Positions 25,224-35,150 of a stretch of 64,000 nucleotides of DNA are shown in pieces. A program made the translations under genes and the position numbers. A model generated the notes under the pieces. That model worked only from the letters and a program-made list of their open reading frames with translations. It was not told the DNA's origin and ran no database searches. The stretch is from an uncultured Lachnospiraceae bacterium (GTDB lineage: Bacteria; Bacillota; Clostridia; Lachnospirales; Lachnospiraceae). The stretch covers positions 22,358 through 86,357 of the forward strand of contig ONHZ01000005.1 in assembly GCA_900317755.1 (NCBI GenBank). Reading direction: 5' to 3'. Numbering within the stretch: the first letter of the stretch is position 1; the number at the start of each line of letters is the position of its first letter.

Positions 25224-25667
25224 ATGGCATTATTTCAGGGCTTTGATATTGCCGCAAGCGGTATGACGGCAGAGAGATTCAGGATGGATACGATTTCCGA
25301 AAATCTCGCAAATGTGAATACTACACGTACAGAAGACGGTGGACCATACAGAAGAAAGGTCGTTACCTTTGAGGAAAAGAATCTGAATGCGGGTTTTGCT
25401 GATACGCTTGAGGATTACAAGAAAGCCTTCAAGGGCGATGGCGTAAAGGTAAGCCGTGTCTATGAGGACACTGATACTGATATGACGCTTGTATATGATC
25501 CTTCGCATCCGGATGCGAATCAGAATGGCTATGTGACTTATCCGAATGTCAATACCGTGACAGAGATGACGAACCTCATCGATGCGACCAGGGCATACCA
25601 GGCAAATGTCACATCTTTCAATGCATTAAAGGATATTGCGACGACGGGACTTCAGATAGGAAGCTGA
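25224..25667 (+). CDS. flgC: Flagellar basal-body rod protein FlgC
   Basis: A 147-residue rod protein with the N-terminal motif GFDIAASGMTAERFRMDTIS then ENLANVNTT, and the C-terminal VNTVTEMTNLIDATRAYQAN that forms the rod helix. Partner of FlgB and FliE. Shine-Dalgarno AAAGGAG. Confidence 0.97.
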   Translation: MALFQGFDIAASGMTAERFRMDTISENLANVNTTRTEDGGPYRRKVVTFEEKNLNAGFADTLEDYKKAFKGDGVKVSRVYEDTDTDMTLVYDPSHPDANQNGYVTYPNVNTVTEMTNLIDATRAYQANVTSFNALKDIATTGLQIGS

Positions 25668-25679
25668 TGAGGTAAATAA

Positions 25680-25988
25680 ATGGCTTACGTTACTCCATTA
25701 AATAATTATTACCAGACGACGCCTGAGAGGGCTTCGGAGCTGAATAAAACGTCAAATGACAACGGCTTTGGGGCGATTTTCAATCAGGCTCTGTCAAATA
25801 TTAATGAGACAAATACACTGAAGAATCAGGCCGAGGACGAAGAAGTGAAGTTTGCGATGGGACTGTCGGACAATACACACGACCTGCTCATCGCACAGAG
25901 CAAGGCGAATATCGCACTGCAGTATACGGTAGCAGTGCGCGACAGGTTCTTGACGGCGTATAATACTATCATGAACATGCAAATCTGA
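25680..25988 (+). CDS. fliE: Flagellar hook-basal body protein FliE
   Basis: A 102-residue protein that joins the MS ring to the rod. The family C-terminal part is seen (NDLLIAQSKANIALQYTVAV-type segment, here HDLLIAQSKANIALQYTVAV then RDRFLTAYNTIMNMQI). Normal length; 12 nt after flgC. Confidence 0.96.
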   Translation: MAYVTPLNNYYQTTPERASELNKTSNDNGFGAIFNQALSNINETNTLKNQAEDEEVKFAMGLSDNTHDLLIAQSKANIALQYTVAVRDRFLTAYNTIMNMQI

Positions 25989-26019
25989 TCGAGCAAAGTA
26001 ACACAGAAAGGATTCAGGC

Positions 26020-27633
26020 ATGCCTGAGCAATTACAAAGAATCTTAAATAGAATTTCAGAATGGTGGAAGCATTTTTCGACCAGACAGAAGGCGGCAATC
26101 ATAAGTACCGCCGCTATTGTCCTAGTTGCACTTTCGATTCTTGGCGTTACAATGACGAAGCCAACATATACCCCGCTTGTGACTGCCTCAGACACAGCTG
26201 AGGCAGCTACGATCAAGAAAGCACTTGATGGTGCAGATGAGACCATCGATTACAAGCAGTCCCAGGATGGCCTGACATTTTCTGTAAATACAAAGCAGGA
26301 GGCTGCAGCGCGTCTTACACTTGGATCGAACGGCATCCCATCAGAGGGGTATTCTATCGATGATGCATTGAATGGCTCATTTTCAACTACTGAAGCGGAC
26401 AAGACAAAGAAATACCAGGTATACCTTGAAAGCCAGCTTGCCAAGGACATCGAATCCATCGATGCAGTTGACAGTGCGACTGTTTCTCTCAATATTCCTG
26501 CAAATGACGGCACGATCATTTCAAAACAGAAGGATTCTCATGCTGCCATTATTCTGAAACTGAATAAAGATCTTTCAAATGACCAGGCAGCAGGAATCGC
26601 CATGACGGTTGCCACAGCTTTAGGCTCTGATGATGCTTCAAATGTCAATATCGTAGATACGAATGGCAACACCTTATTCTCAGGCGGTGACGCTGCGACG
26701 ACTTCCGTCCAGGCTTCGCAGAATCAGTCAGTTCAGGCACAGGCTGAAAATGCAGTTGCCCAGAAGGTAAAGAATATCTTAGCTGGCGAGAATGATGGCT
26801 CCATATACGATAATGCCAAGGTTTCTGTAAAGCTTGATATGGATTTCTCCCAGGTAAATACAAAGGAATATGAGTACTGGGTAAAAGATGGAAATACACA
26901 AGGCTACCTTTCCAGCAAGACCACTTCAAACAGCAAGTCCACAAATGGCATTGGCGGAACGCCAGGTACGGACTCAAATAATGACACGACCTATGTCACA
27001 GAGGATGGCAGCGTTTCTACGTCTGAGACAAATGATGAGTCTGACAATTATCTTCCAAATGAGACAATCACAGACACAAAGGGTGAGACCGGTAAAATAA
27101 ATTACGACAATTCTTCTATTTCTATTGTGGCAAATAAGTATGTGGTGTATGATGAAGACCAGATGAAGGCATCTGGACAGCTTCAGAACCAGACCTTTGA
27201 TGAATTTGTCGCTGCAAACAGTGCCACGACGACAGAGCAGGTAGATCCTGCAGTGCTTACAGCTGTTTCAAAGGCGACAGGTGTCGCTGAAGGCAATATT
27301 TCAATTATTGTAAATGATGTTCCGACCTTCAAATATTCGACAGGTGGCAGGAGCTTTTCTGATTACCTTCAGATTATTCTGGCAGTACTCATTATGCTTC
27401 TCCTTCTCTTTGTTGTCATCAGGACATTCAGGGCACCGAAGGAAGAAGAGATTACAGAGGTTACGCCTGAAGATCTGCTGATTGAACAGCAGGAAGAAAA
27501 CGGAACGCCTCTTGAGACGATTCAGGAAAATGAGAAATCCGAAGCAAGAGTTCTTATTGAGAAGTTCGTGGATGAGAATCCTGAAGCTGCCGCAGCACTT
27601 CTTAGGAACTGGCTGAATGATGACTGGGGTTAA
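26020..27633 (+). CDS. fliF: Flagellar MS-ring protein FliF
   Basis: A 537-residue inner-membrane ring protein. Membrane segments at about 27-44 and 447-468 flank the periplasmic ring-building domains (YscJ/FliF fold, for example SEGYSIDDALNGSFSTTEAD and YQVYLESQLAKDIESIDAVD). The acidic C-terminal tail ending AAALLRNWLNDDWG is the FliG-binding peptide. A Ser/Thr/Asn-rich insertion (about 305-355) is variable in the family. Confidence 0.97.
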   Translation: MPEQLQRILNRISEWWKHFSTRQKAAIISTAAIVLVALSILGVTMTKPTYTPLVTASDTAEAATIKKALDGADETIDYKQSQDGLTFSVNTKQEAAARLTLGSNGIPSEGYSIDDALNGSFSTTEADKTKKYQVYLESQLAKDIESIDAVDSATVSLNIPANDGTIISKQKDSHAAIILKLNKDLSNDQAAGIAMTVATALGSDDASNVNIVDTNGNTLFSGGDAATTSVQASQNQSVQAQAENAVAQKVKNILAGENDGSIYDNAKVSVKLDMDFSQVNTKEYEYWVKDGNTQGYLSSKTTSNSKSTNGIGGTPGTDSNNDTTYVTEDGSVSTSETNDESDNYLPNETITDTKGETGKINYDNSSISIVANKYVVYDEDQMKASGQLQNQTFDEFVAANSATTTEQVDPAVLTAVSKATGVAEGNISIIVNDVPTFKYSTGGRSFSDYLQIILAVLIMLLLLFVVIRTFRAPKEEEITEVTPEDLLIEQQEENGTPLETIQENEKSEARVLIEKFVDENPEAAAALLRNWLNDDWG

Positions 27634-27699
27634 TGCCGTGCCTATGCCGGATATACGCTTTGGAATACAGAGTATGATTTATTATAGATAAATATTAAT

Positions 27700-28794
27700 A
27701 TGCCAGATACAGATAATGATACAAATGCTGCGCAGGCTAATGTTCCCGCAGCCACAAATTCAAAGTCGAAAACCGTCTCCAAGGGCCCGAAGATAGAAGA
27801 TCTTACAGGCGTCCAGAAGGCGGCTATTCTGCTTATTACGCTTGGACCTGACAAATCAGCTGAGATATTTAAACATCTGAAAGAGGGTGAGATCGAAGAG
27901 CTCACGCTTGAGATCGCAAATACCCGCGCGATTACTCCCGAACTGAAGGAAGAAGTCACGAATGAATTTTATCAGGTCTGCCTGGCACAAAAATACATTG
28001 CAGAGGGCGGCATAAATTATGCCAAGGATCTTCTTGAAAAGGCGCTTGGTGAGGATAAGGCCAGGGAAGTCATTACAAAGCTTACATCTTCTCTGCAGGT
28101 ACGTCCTTTTGAGTTCGTTCGAAAGACGGAACCGCAGCAGGTATTGAACTTCATTCAGGATGAGCATCCGCAGACGATTGCGATGATACTTTCCTATCTT
28201 CCTGCAAATCAGGCAGCGATGATTCTTTCTGAGCTTTCTCCGGAGAAGCAGGCAGATGTCGCAAAGAGAATTGCAATGATGGACAGGACATCTCCTGATG
28301 TCATAAAAGAGGTAGAGAGCGTGCTTGAGAGGAAACTTTCTTCACTGATCAGCCAGGACTACACAGTGGCAGGTGGTGTCGATTCTATTGTAAATATCCT
28401 GAATACTGTTGACCGTGGTACAGAAAAGCGTATCATGGAATCTCTTGAAATAGAAGAGCCTGAACTTGCTGAAGAAATCCGTAAGAAGATGTTCGTATTC
28501 GAGGATATCCTTCTTCTTGATGACAGGTCCATCCAGGTGGTACTTCGTGATGTTGAGAACAAGACCATTGCGACGGCCCTGAAGGGTTCAAGCGAAGATG
28601 TCCAGAATGCTATTTTCAGAAACCTTTCTTCAAGACTTGCTTCCATGATCAAAGAAGATATGGAATTTATGGGCCCTGTAAAGCTTAAGGATGTTGAGGA
28701 TGCCCAGCAGAGTATCGTAGCAGTCATCAGGAAGAAAGAGGATGCAGGCGATATCGTTGTTTCCCGTGGAGGAGGTGACGACCTCGTTGTCTAA
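27700..28794 (+). CDS. fliG: Flagellar motor switch protein FliG
   Basis: A 364-residue rotor protein; it binds FliF at the N-terminus and the stator at the C-terminus. Core starts at LTGVQKAAILLITLGPDKSA; the EHPQTIA segment (middle domain) and the C-terminal motor part with FVFEDILLLDDRSIQVVLRD are intact. The first ~33 residues are an Ala/Asn/Lys-rich extension, and no other start lies between it and the core. No Shine-Dalgarno is seen before this ATG. Confidence 0.96.
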   Translation: MPDTDNDTNAAQANVPAATNSKSKTVSKGPKIEDLTGVQKAAILLITLGPDKSAEIFKHLKEGEIEELTLEIANTRAITPELKEEVTNEFYQVCLAQKYIAEGGINYAKDLLEKALGEDKAREVITKLTSSLQVRPFEFVRKTEPQQVLNFIQDEHPQTIAMILSYLPANQAAMILSELSPEKQADVAKRIAMMDRTSPDVIKEVESVLERKLSSLISQDYTVAGGVDSIVNILNTVDRGTEKRIMESLEIEEPELAEEIRKKMFVFEDILLLDDRSIQVVLRDVENKTIATALKGSSEDVQNAIFRNLSSRLASMIKEDMEFMGPVKLKDVEDAQQSIVAVIRKKEDAGDIVVSRGGGDDLVV

Positions 28795-29761
28795 GATAGT
28801 AAAGGGCTTCTATGTAAACGAAGATGAAGATGACAAACTGGTCATTGATTCAAATTCCATAGCGGATGAAAAAATCGAATTATTCCTGAAGAAGGAAGCG
28901 AAAGAGAAAGAAAAAAGACGAAAGGCCCTGATCTCCCAATATCTAAACAATCTGACGACTGATGAAGAGGGCAATGCCGTTTTCCCAAAGGACGAAGATG
29001 GAAATATCTCTATTCCTGAGGATGAAGACGGAAACCCTCTTTTTTCTTTAGATGAAGAAGGAAGACCAATTCTTCCAGATGAAGAAGAAAATGAAGATGG
29101 CGGATTTTCTGAAGGAATTGCAGCTGAATCAGATGAGCTTTCAGAAGAAGACTATTCTCATTATGCAGAAGATGTTCAGAATGAGGCAGACAGGATTATT
29201 TCTGAGGCAAAGGAGGAGGCTGAACGGATTATTTCTGAGGCAAAGGATGAGGGCGAGAAAATTAAGTCTGACATGAGTGATGCCGGAAGGCGTGAAGGTT
29301 ATGATGAGGGAATCAGCCGCGCCAAAGATGAATTTGCCGACAAGAATAAAGCCCTTGAAGAAGAGCGAACTTCGCTTGAACAGGATTACAGTGAAAAGCA
29401 GAAAAATATAGAAAAAGATACCGTAGATATGGTTTGCGATATTGTTTCTAAATTTTTTAAGATAGAGTTTGGCGATAAGAAGGAATTACTTAATAATATC
29501 GTTGACAATGCCCTGCTTCATATTGAAGACAGCAGGAATTTCTCGATTCATGTTTCAAGAGAGCAGTTTGCCGGGATGAATGCAAGGCGGGATGAACTTC
29601 AGAAAATTGTTGGTGAATCAGCAAGTGTAGACGTTGTCGCCGACCCGCTATTAAAAGAAGGAGAATGCCTGATCGAGACGGACAGCGGGGTTTATGACTG
29701 TTCTCTTGATACAGAGATGGACAGCCTGATGCGGGATCTTAAGGCACTGGCTATTGAATGA
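28787..29761 (+). CDS. fliH: Flagellar assembly protein FliH
   Basis: A 324-residue regulator of the FliI export ATPase. I chose the TTG at 28787, which overlaps the fliG end by 8 nt and gives MSKIVKGFYV, a usual FliH beginning; an in-frame ATG at 28742 would extend 15 residues into fliG. Residues ~55-110 contain four tandem ~12-residue acidic repeats (DEEGNAVFPK, DEDGNISIPE, DEDGNPLFSL, DEEGRPILPD), then a coiled-coil with SEAKxEAERI repeats and the C-terminal FliI-binding domain. Confidence 0.9.
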   Translation: MSKIVKGFYVNEDEDDKLVIDSNSIADEKIELFLKKEAKEKEKRRKALISQYLNNLTTDEEGNAVFPKDEDGNISIPEDEDGNPLFSLDEEGRPILPDEEENEDGGFSEGIAAESDELSEEDYSHYAEDVQNEADRIISEAKEEAERIISEAKDEGEKIKSDMSDAGRREGYDEGISRAKDEFADKNKALEEERTSLEQDYSEKQKNIEKDTVDMVCDIVSKFFKIEFGDKKELLNNIVDNALLHIEDSRNFSIHVSREQFAGMNARRDELQKIVGESASVDVVADPLLKEGECLIETDSGVYDCSLDTEMDSLMRDLKALAIE

Positions 29762-29812
29762 TTCAGGCACGAAATCTGAATGAAAATTTTACGGCAGACA
29801 GCAGTATAGATT

Positions 29813-31120
29813 ATGGATACTTCAAAATATTATTCTGTTCTTGAAAAAAATCATATGAAGCATCTTGGCCGGGTAATGAAGGTTGTCGGACTTACGATTG
29901 AGTCAATCGGTCCGGATGCAAAATTAAATGATCTCTGCAGAATCAGCATTGGTGATGGACGTTATGTCATGGCAGAGGTCGTAGGCTTTCGTGATAACAG
30001 GCTTCTTCTGATGCCTTATGAAAGTGTAGAAGGCATAAAAATTGGCTGTATTGTAGAAAATACAGGAGCGCCTCTTATGATTCCTGTCGGACCCGAGCTT
30101 CTTGGACACACGGTAAATGGTATAGGCATTCCGACGGACACAGATGAGCCGATTGAATTTCATGAATATTATCCGGCCGTTGCAAATCCGCCGGATCCGA
30201 TGCAGAGGGTCATCATAAAGGATGTGCTGCCGCTTGGCGTCAAGGCGGTAGATGGCCTCATTACAGTTGGCAAGGGACAGAGAATTGGGATTTTTGCCGG
30301 TTCCGGTGTAGGAAAGTCCACGCTTATGGGTATGTTCGCAAGAAATACGAAGGCGGACATTAATGTTATTGCACTGATTGGCGAACGTGGCCGTGAGGTT
30401 CGTGAGTTTGTGGAGCATGACCTTGGTGAAGAAGGCATGAAGCGCTCTGTGGTTGTCGTTGCAACATCAGATAAGCCTGCACTCATCAGAAATAAAGCAG
30501 CAAAGACGGCAACGGCTATTGCTGAATATTTCCGTGACCAGGGAAAAGATGTGCTTCTGATGATGGATTCACTCACCAGATTTTGTATGGCACAGAGAGA
30601 AATCGGACTTGCATCCGGGGAGCCGCCTGTTACCAGAGGATATCCGCCATCGATTTATTCTGAGCTCCCCAAGCTTCTTGAACGGGCCGGGAATTCAGAT
30701 GTCGGTTCTATTACCGGACTTTATACTGTCCTTGTGGATGGTGATGATTTTAATGAGCCGATTACGGATACCGCGCGTTCGATTCTCGACGGGCACATCG
30801 TATTAAACCGTCGTCTAGCGCAGAGAAATCATTATCCTGCCATTGATGTGCTGGCGTCGATTTCGAGGGTAATGAGTGCGATTGCATCAAAGGAGCATAA
30901 GAAGGCAGCCGGCAGGCTGAAAAACTGTATGGCGACTTATGCCGAGGCAGAAGATCTTATCAATATTGGTGCATACAGGCAGGGCTCGAATAAAAACATC
31001 GACTTTGCGATATCAAAAAATGATGCGATAAATGATTATCTGCTCCAGTCAACTGACGAAAGATATACATTTGAAGATGAAGTAAAGATGCTTGAGGATA
31101 TGTTTCCGGAAGAGGGATGA
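29813..31120 (+). CDS. fliI: Flagellum-specific ATPase FliI
   Basis: A 435-residue F1-like ATPase of the flagellar export gate. Walker A GSGVGKST (after GIFA), Walker B VLLMMDSLTRF with the following catalytic region (MAQREIGLASGEPPVTRGYP) and the conserved SIYSELPKLLERAG are present. Energises unfolding and delivery of export substrates. The long fliH-fliI gap is only 51 nt. Confidence 0.97.
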   Translation: MDTSKYYSVLEKNHMKHLGRVMKVVGLTIESIGPDAKLNDLCRISIGDGRYVMAEVVGFRDNRLLLMPYESVEGIKIGCIVENTGAPLMIPVGPELLGHTVNGIGIPTDTDEPIEFHEYYPAVANPPDPMQRVIIKDVLPLGVKAVDGLITVGKGQRIGIFAGSGVGKSTLMGMFARNTKADINVIALIGERGREVREFVEHDLGEEGMKRSVVVVATSDKPALIRNKAAKTATAIAEYFRDQGKDVLLMMDSLTRFCMAQREIGLASGEPPVTRGYPPSIYSELPKLLERAGNSDVGSITGLYTVLVDGDDFNEPITDTARSILDGHIVLNRRLAQRNHYPAIDVLASISRVMSAIASKEHKKAAGRLKNCMATYAEAEDLINIGAYRQGSNKNIDFAISKNDAINDYLLQSTDERYTFEDEVKMLEDMFPEEG

Positions 31121-31126
31121 GTATAG

Positions 31127-31567
31127 ATGGCAAAATTTGTCTACAGGATGCAGAACATCTTAAACCTCAAAGAAAATCTTGAAAAACAGCAGAAGGCTGC
31201 GTTCACTGTGGCAAACAACCGTCTGATGAAGGAGCAGGATAAGCTTCAGGAATTGATGCTCCGCCAGGCATCCTACGAAAATGAACTTGACAGGCTGCTC
31301 AAGGGAAGACTAGACTTAAAAAGAATAGCACATTGCCGGAACTCGATCGATGCGATGAAATCTCTTGTCAGAGATCAGATGATTGTCGTTCATCAGGCAC
31401 AGAAAAAAGTTGATGAAGAGCGGAAAAAGCTTGACGAGGTCATGAAGGACAGAAAGACCCATGAAAAGCTGAAGGAAAAAGCTTTTGATGAATTTAAAGA
31501 AGACCTGAATCATCAGGAAATGAAGGAAATAGACGAGCTCGTAAGCTTCACACATTCGAAGAATTAA
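31127..31567 (+). CDS. fliJ: Flagellar export chaperone FliJ
   Basis: A 146-residue, nearly all alpha-helical coiled-coil protein starting MAKFVYRMQNILNLKENLEK. FliJ sits inside the FliI ring and helps couple ATP hydrolysis to export. Identified by coiled-coil character, start motif and place after fliI. Confidence 0.9.
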   Translation: MAKFVYRMQNILNLKENLEKQQKAAFTVANNRLMKEQDKLQELMLRQASYENELDRLLKGRLDLKRIAHCRNSIDAMKSLVRDQMIVVHQAQKKVDEERKKLDEVMKDRKTHEKLKEKAFDEFKEDLNHQEMKEIDELVSFTHSKN

Positions 31568-31595
31568 TATTAGCGGAATACAAAGGACACGCATT

Positions 31596-32399
31596 ATGGC
31601 AGATCCAAAGGAAGATAAAAAGAAAAAAGAAAAAGCGGATACTAAAGCTAAGGGAAAAGAAAAGGCTTCAGAAGATGATGACGAAGATGATGATTCGAAG
31701 GGATCAGGTGCCATCATCGCTCTTGTAGCAGTTCTTATTGTATTGATCTGGCTTGTTATTTTTGCAATTCTTATAAAGATGGATGTCGGTGGTTTTGGCT
31801 CTACTGTCATGTACCCAATCCTTAAAGATGTCCCATATCTAAATAAGATTCTTCCTGAACAGGAAAATGTAGTGGCTGCACAGGATGCGCAGTATCAGTA
31901 TTCTTCCATGGATGAGGCTGTTGATAGGATAAAGGAACTCGAGGGACAGCTGAAGGAAGCCCAGAGTTCCGCGAGTTCAGCTGCCACCGATCAGGATACT
32001 ATGCAGCAGTTAGAGCAGGAGCTCCAGCAGTACAAGGATAATGAAGCTGAGTTTGAGAAGGAAAAGTCCGACTGGTATCAGGACATTGTTTATAATAATA
32101 ATGCACCGGATGCTTCAGAGTACAAGAAATATTATGAGGAGATAGATCCGGCAAATGCCGAGGCTCTATACAAACAGGTTGTTGCACAGGAAGAGAGCAA
32201 GGCGGAGATTGACGATTATGTAAAGGCATATTCTTCAATGAAGCCTGCAGAAGCCGCATCAATTTTTAATACGATGACAGACAATCTTTCACTTGTTGCA
32301 AAGATCCTTAAGAATATGGATGCAGAGTCCCGTGGAAATATTTTAGGACAGATGAATGCAGATACAGCAGCAAAGGTTACGGAGATCATGAATCCATAA
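31596..32399 (+). CDS. MotE-like flagellar protein (MgtE-N-type domain)
   Basis: A 267-residue protein: Lys/Asp/Glu-rich cytoplasmic start (1-38), one membrane segment (about 40-64), a long coiled-coil (about 105-165) and a C-terminal domain AYSSMKPAEAASIFNTMTDN followed by LSLVAKILKNMD, the helical repeat also found in MgtE N-domains and FliG. Such proteins sit between fliJ and fliK in many Firmicutes and are called MotE/YlxF-like; they are thought to chaperone motility components. Function here is by analogy. Confidence 0.8.
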   Translation: MADPKEDKKKKEKADTKAKGKEKASEDDDEDDDSKGSGAIIALVAVLIVLIWLVIFAILIKMDVGGFGSTVMYPILKDVPYLNKILPEQENVVAAQDAQYQYSSMDEAVDRIKELEGQLKEAQSSASSAATDQDTMQQLEQELQQYKDNEAEFEKEKSDWYQDIVYNNNAPDASEYKKYYEEIDPANAEALYKQVVAQEESKAEIDDYVKAYSSMKPAEAASIFNTMTDNLSLVAKILKNMDAESRGNILGQMNADTAAKVTEIMNP

Positions 32400-32462
32400 A
32401 GGATAGCTGTTCCCATAAGGGCAAATTTTCTCATGTGATAAGAAAATTATCATATAAATGGG

Positions 32463-32489
32463 TTAAGTAAAGAATAATCCGTCCGATAT
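32463..32489 (+). promoter_or_regulatory. Sigma-28-like promoter before fliK
   Basis: -35-like TTAA (32463-32466), 15-nt spacer, -10 TCCGATAT (32482-32489), against the sigma-D/28 pattern TAAA-N15-GCCGATAT. It lies in the only 170-nt gap of this part of the cluster. Confidence 0.55.
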
Positions 32490-32568
32490 AAACATTGAAG
32501 AAATTCTCTTCCTTATCCATGAGGGGTATGAATTTGCTATGGATGGCAGATTTTTATAGGAGTATGCC

Positions 32569-34191
32569 ATGAATAGCAATATCATTACGCCAATTGAAAA
32601 TAATAATTCTGAGCAATTTTCTGTCAAACCAAAGTCAAATGACAATTCAAAGAAAAATGACGGATTTGCCGGTACGCTTTCATTTGCCATCAATTTATCT
32701 TCAAATACTGCATCACCGAAAAATACCAGGAATTCAACTGCAGAACCTGTTTCTGCTTCAATAAATATGAAATCCGGCAGCATAGATTCTGCAAATTCTG
32801 TGATCAATCTTAAAACTTCTGTAGCAAAGCTTCAGAATACCGTTTCTGCAAAAGATTCCCAAAATGCAGACTCATTAGCGATCAAGTCTCAGACTGGTAA
32901 GAATAGCATGAATACTTCAAATGCCAGACTTTCTGATGACACAAAGCAGATTTTACGTGACATCAAGGATGTGTTTAAGGACGCTCTCGGTGTTTCTGAT
33001 GATGAGCTTAATGATGCCATGTCAAAGCTTGGCATGTCCCTTCAGGATTTACTGAATCCCGGAAAGCTTGCAAATCTTCTTCTAAATCTTACAGGTAATG
33101 CAGACAGTGATATTTCTGTAGTCCTTACAGATTCATCCTTTAATGATATATTTTCAAAGCTGAATGAAATAAGCGATGCAATCATGTCGCTTCCGGCAGA
33201 TCTCACGATCAATATTTCAGATGATGCAAATGGAATCGATATTTCTGAGATGCTTACGGATGCGTCGGCCACAAATTTAAAAGAATTACAGGAACTCGTA
33301 AATAATGGCCAGGATTCAAAGGCTGGAATCGAGAAGATTGCGATTGATCTTTCCGGATTCCAGAATGACGCTGATGCTGCATCAGCAAATGGCATTTCGT
33401 CTGGTGCGCAGGAAACAAATGAGCCTTCTAATATAATTGATTCATCTGAGGCAGTTTCTGAAGCAGTGAGTGATGAAAGTGCATTGAATGCTTTTTCAGA
33501 TGCAGATGAGAATACGGATGGCTCATCAGATGATTCAGCTTCAGGAAAGTCAAACGATTCCTTATTTGAAAATACGGTTATTAAACCGGAGACAATCAAT
33601 ACTGCTTCGAATCAGACATCGCAGACTTCGTTTCAGAACGTTGAGAACCAGGCAGTTACACAGTTTCGGACGCTTTCAAATATTGATGCCGCTGATTTGA
33701 TCAATCAGATTGTATCCCATGCGAGGACGACGATTTCTGATACAGTGAAATCCATGGAGATGGAGCTGAATCCGCAGTCACTCGGAAAGATGATTATGAA
33801 GGTTTCTGAGCAGGCGGGTACCGTTTCGGCACATATTACCGTTCAGAACGAAGATGTGAAGGAAGCCCTTTCAAACCAGATGGCACTTCTTAAGACAAAT
33901 CTAGAAGCACAGGGCATGAAGGTGGACGAAGTCACTGTTACAGCAGATTCCCATGCATTCGAAAGGAATCTTGAAGAAGGGCAGGAGACAAATACGAACT
34001 TTGCCGAGAACCAGCAGAATCAGAATGGCAGCGCAGAAGAGAATGCATACGAAGAAAATAAGAGAAAAGGAGTTGGCTCCCTGAATCTTAATAATATGTC
34101 TGGTTCGGATTTACAGAATCTTTCTGAGGAAGAGCTGCTTCAGGCACAGATCATGAAGGATAATGGCAACCAGCTGAACGTCGAGGCATGA
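32569..34191 (+). CDS. fliK: Flagellar hook-length control protein FliK
   Basis: A 540-residue secreted ruler. The N-terminal ~380 residues are Asn/Ser/Asp-rich and low in complexity, as expected for the ruler part. The C-terminal Flg_hook domain is clear: MELNPQSLGKMIMKVSEQAG then VSAHITVQNEDVKEAL and a MKVDEVTVT strand; it switches export specificity from hook to filament via FlhB. Position before flgD and flgE agrees. Confidence 0.93.
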   Translation: MNSNIITPIENNNSEQFSVKPKSNDNSKKNDGFAGTLSFAINLSSNTASPKNTRNSTAEPVSASINMKSGSIDSANSVINLKTSVAKLQNTVSAKDSQNADSLAIKSQTGKNSMNTSNARLSDDTKQILRDIKDVFKDALGVSDDELNDAMSKLGMSLQDLLNPGKLANLLLNLTGNADSDISVVLTDSSFNDIFSKLNEISDAIMSLPADLTINISDDANGIDISEMLTDASATNLKELQELVNNGQDSKAGIEKIAIDLSGFQNDADAASANGISSGAQETNEPSNIIDSSEAVSEAVSDESALNAFSDADENTDGSSDDSASGKSNDSLFENTVIKPETINTASNQTSQTSFQNVENQAVTQFRTLSNIDAADLINQIVSHARTTISDTVKSMEMELNPQSLGKMIMKVSEQAGTVSAHITVQNEDVKEALSNQMALLKTNLEAQGMKVDEVTVTADSHAFERNLEEGQETNTNFAENQQNQNGSAEENAYEENKRKGVGSLNLNNMSGSDLQNLSEEELLQAQIMKDNGNQLNVEA

Positions 34192-34269
34192 CAGGCTTAG
34201 TACAGCAATTTATTTTAGCATAAGAAAGAATTTGCAATTCATATAGCGCAATTCGAAAGGAAAATAATA

Positions 34270-34941
34270 ATGGCAGACAGTGTTTCAAACAATATATCTC
34301 TTGGACTCGTGGAGCAGATGCAGGATGGTAAGGTCGTTTCTGAGAAGAAATCGACTGATAATGTGACGAGCGAGACGGGTTCGACCACAGCCACAAACCA
34401 GAGCCAGACAGAGAAGACGAAGCAGATGTTCTTAAAGATTCTTGTTGCAGAAATGCAGTACCAGGATCCGACGAACCCTACGGACAATACTGAATATGTA
34501 AAGGAAATGGCATCCCTTTCACAGGTTGAGTCATTGCAGAACATGCAGAGCTCTATCGAAGAGAGCACATCGAATGCTATGGCAGGAAAGTATGTCACAG
34601 TCACTGATGATGACGGAAACACTGTTGAGGGCAAGGTCGAATATGTCACGACAGTCGACAATGTCAAGAAGGTTTCAATAGACGGAAAGCTTTATGATGC
34701 TGACAATATTTCTTCAGTTTATGATGAATCTTATTATGAGGACACACAGATTGCCAGCGCATTTGATGCCTTATTTGCAAAGCTTCCTTCTGAGGCAAAT
34801 GTGACGGATAGCGACAAGAATCTGATTTCGAATGTCTCAAAGGTTTACGACAATCTTTCTGACAGCCAGAAGAGCCTTCTTAAATCTGCTAATGTTGAGA
34901 ATGTGCTGAAGGCTTTGAAGAAGAAAGTTAATCTTACATAA
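34270..34941 (+). CDS. flgD: Flagellar hook capping protein FlgD
   Basis: A 223-residue hook assembly scaffold. Family motif FLKILVAEMQYQDPTNPTDN plus EYVKEMASLSQVESLQNM is present, followed by a Tudor-like beta domain (GKYVTVTDDDGNTVEGKVEY). The C-terminal ~70 residues form a helical extension not usual in short FlgDs. Shine-Dalgarno AAGGAAA. Confidence 0.95.
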   Translation: MADSVSNNISLGLVEQMQDGKVVSEKKSTDNVTSETGSTTATNQSQTEKTKQMFLKILVAEMQYQDPTNPTDNTEYVKEMASLSQVESLQNMQSSIEESTSNAMAGKYVTVTDDDGNTVEGKVEYVTTVDNVKKVSIDGKLYDADNISSVYDESYYEDTQIASAFDALFAKLPSEANVTDSDKNLISNVSKVYDNLSDSQKSLLKSANVENVLKALKKKVNLT

Positions 34942-35150
34942 GCAGCATTTATTAGAATTCTGTTAATCAACAAATATTGAATAAACACAGAAATAATTCT
35001 TGTGTAAAGTATTATTATTTCTTTCAGATTTCCGATATAAAATACGAATGTAAAATCAAAAAGATCATTCTTCTCATCACAGGGACGTGTCAAAAGAGAA
35101 TGTACACCACGGACGGCTGAATATTATTTTTATTTGGAGGTACCTGCCTT
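34942..35150 (+). other. flgD-flgE spacer with sigma-28-like -10
   Basis: No gene is seen in these 209 nt. A TCCGATAT motif at 35031-35038 resembles a sigma-28 -10, as before fliK, but the -35 position (TTAT) is poor. A strong GGAGG precedes flgE. Confidence 0.3.
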
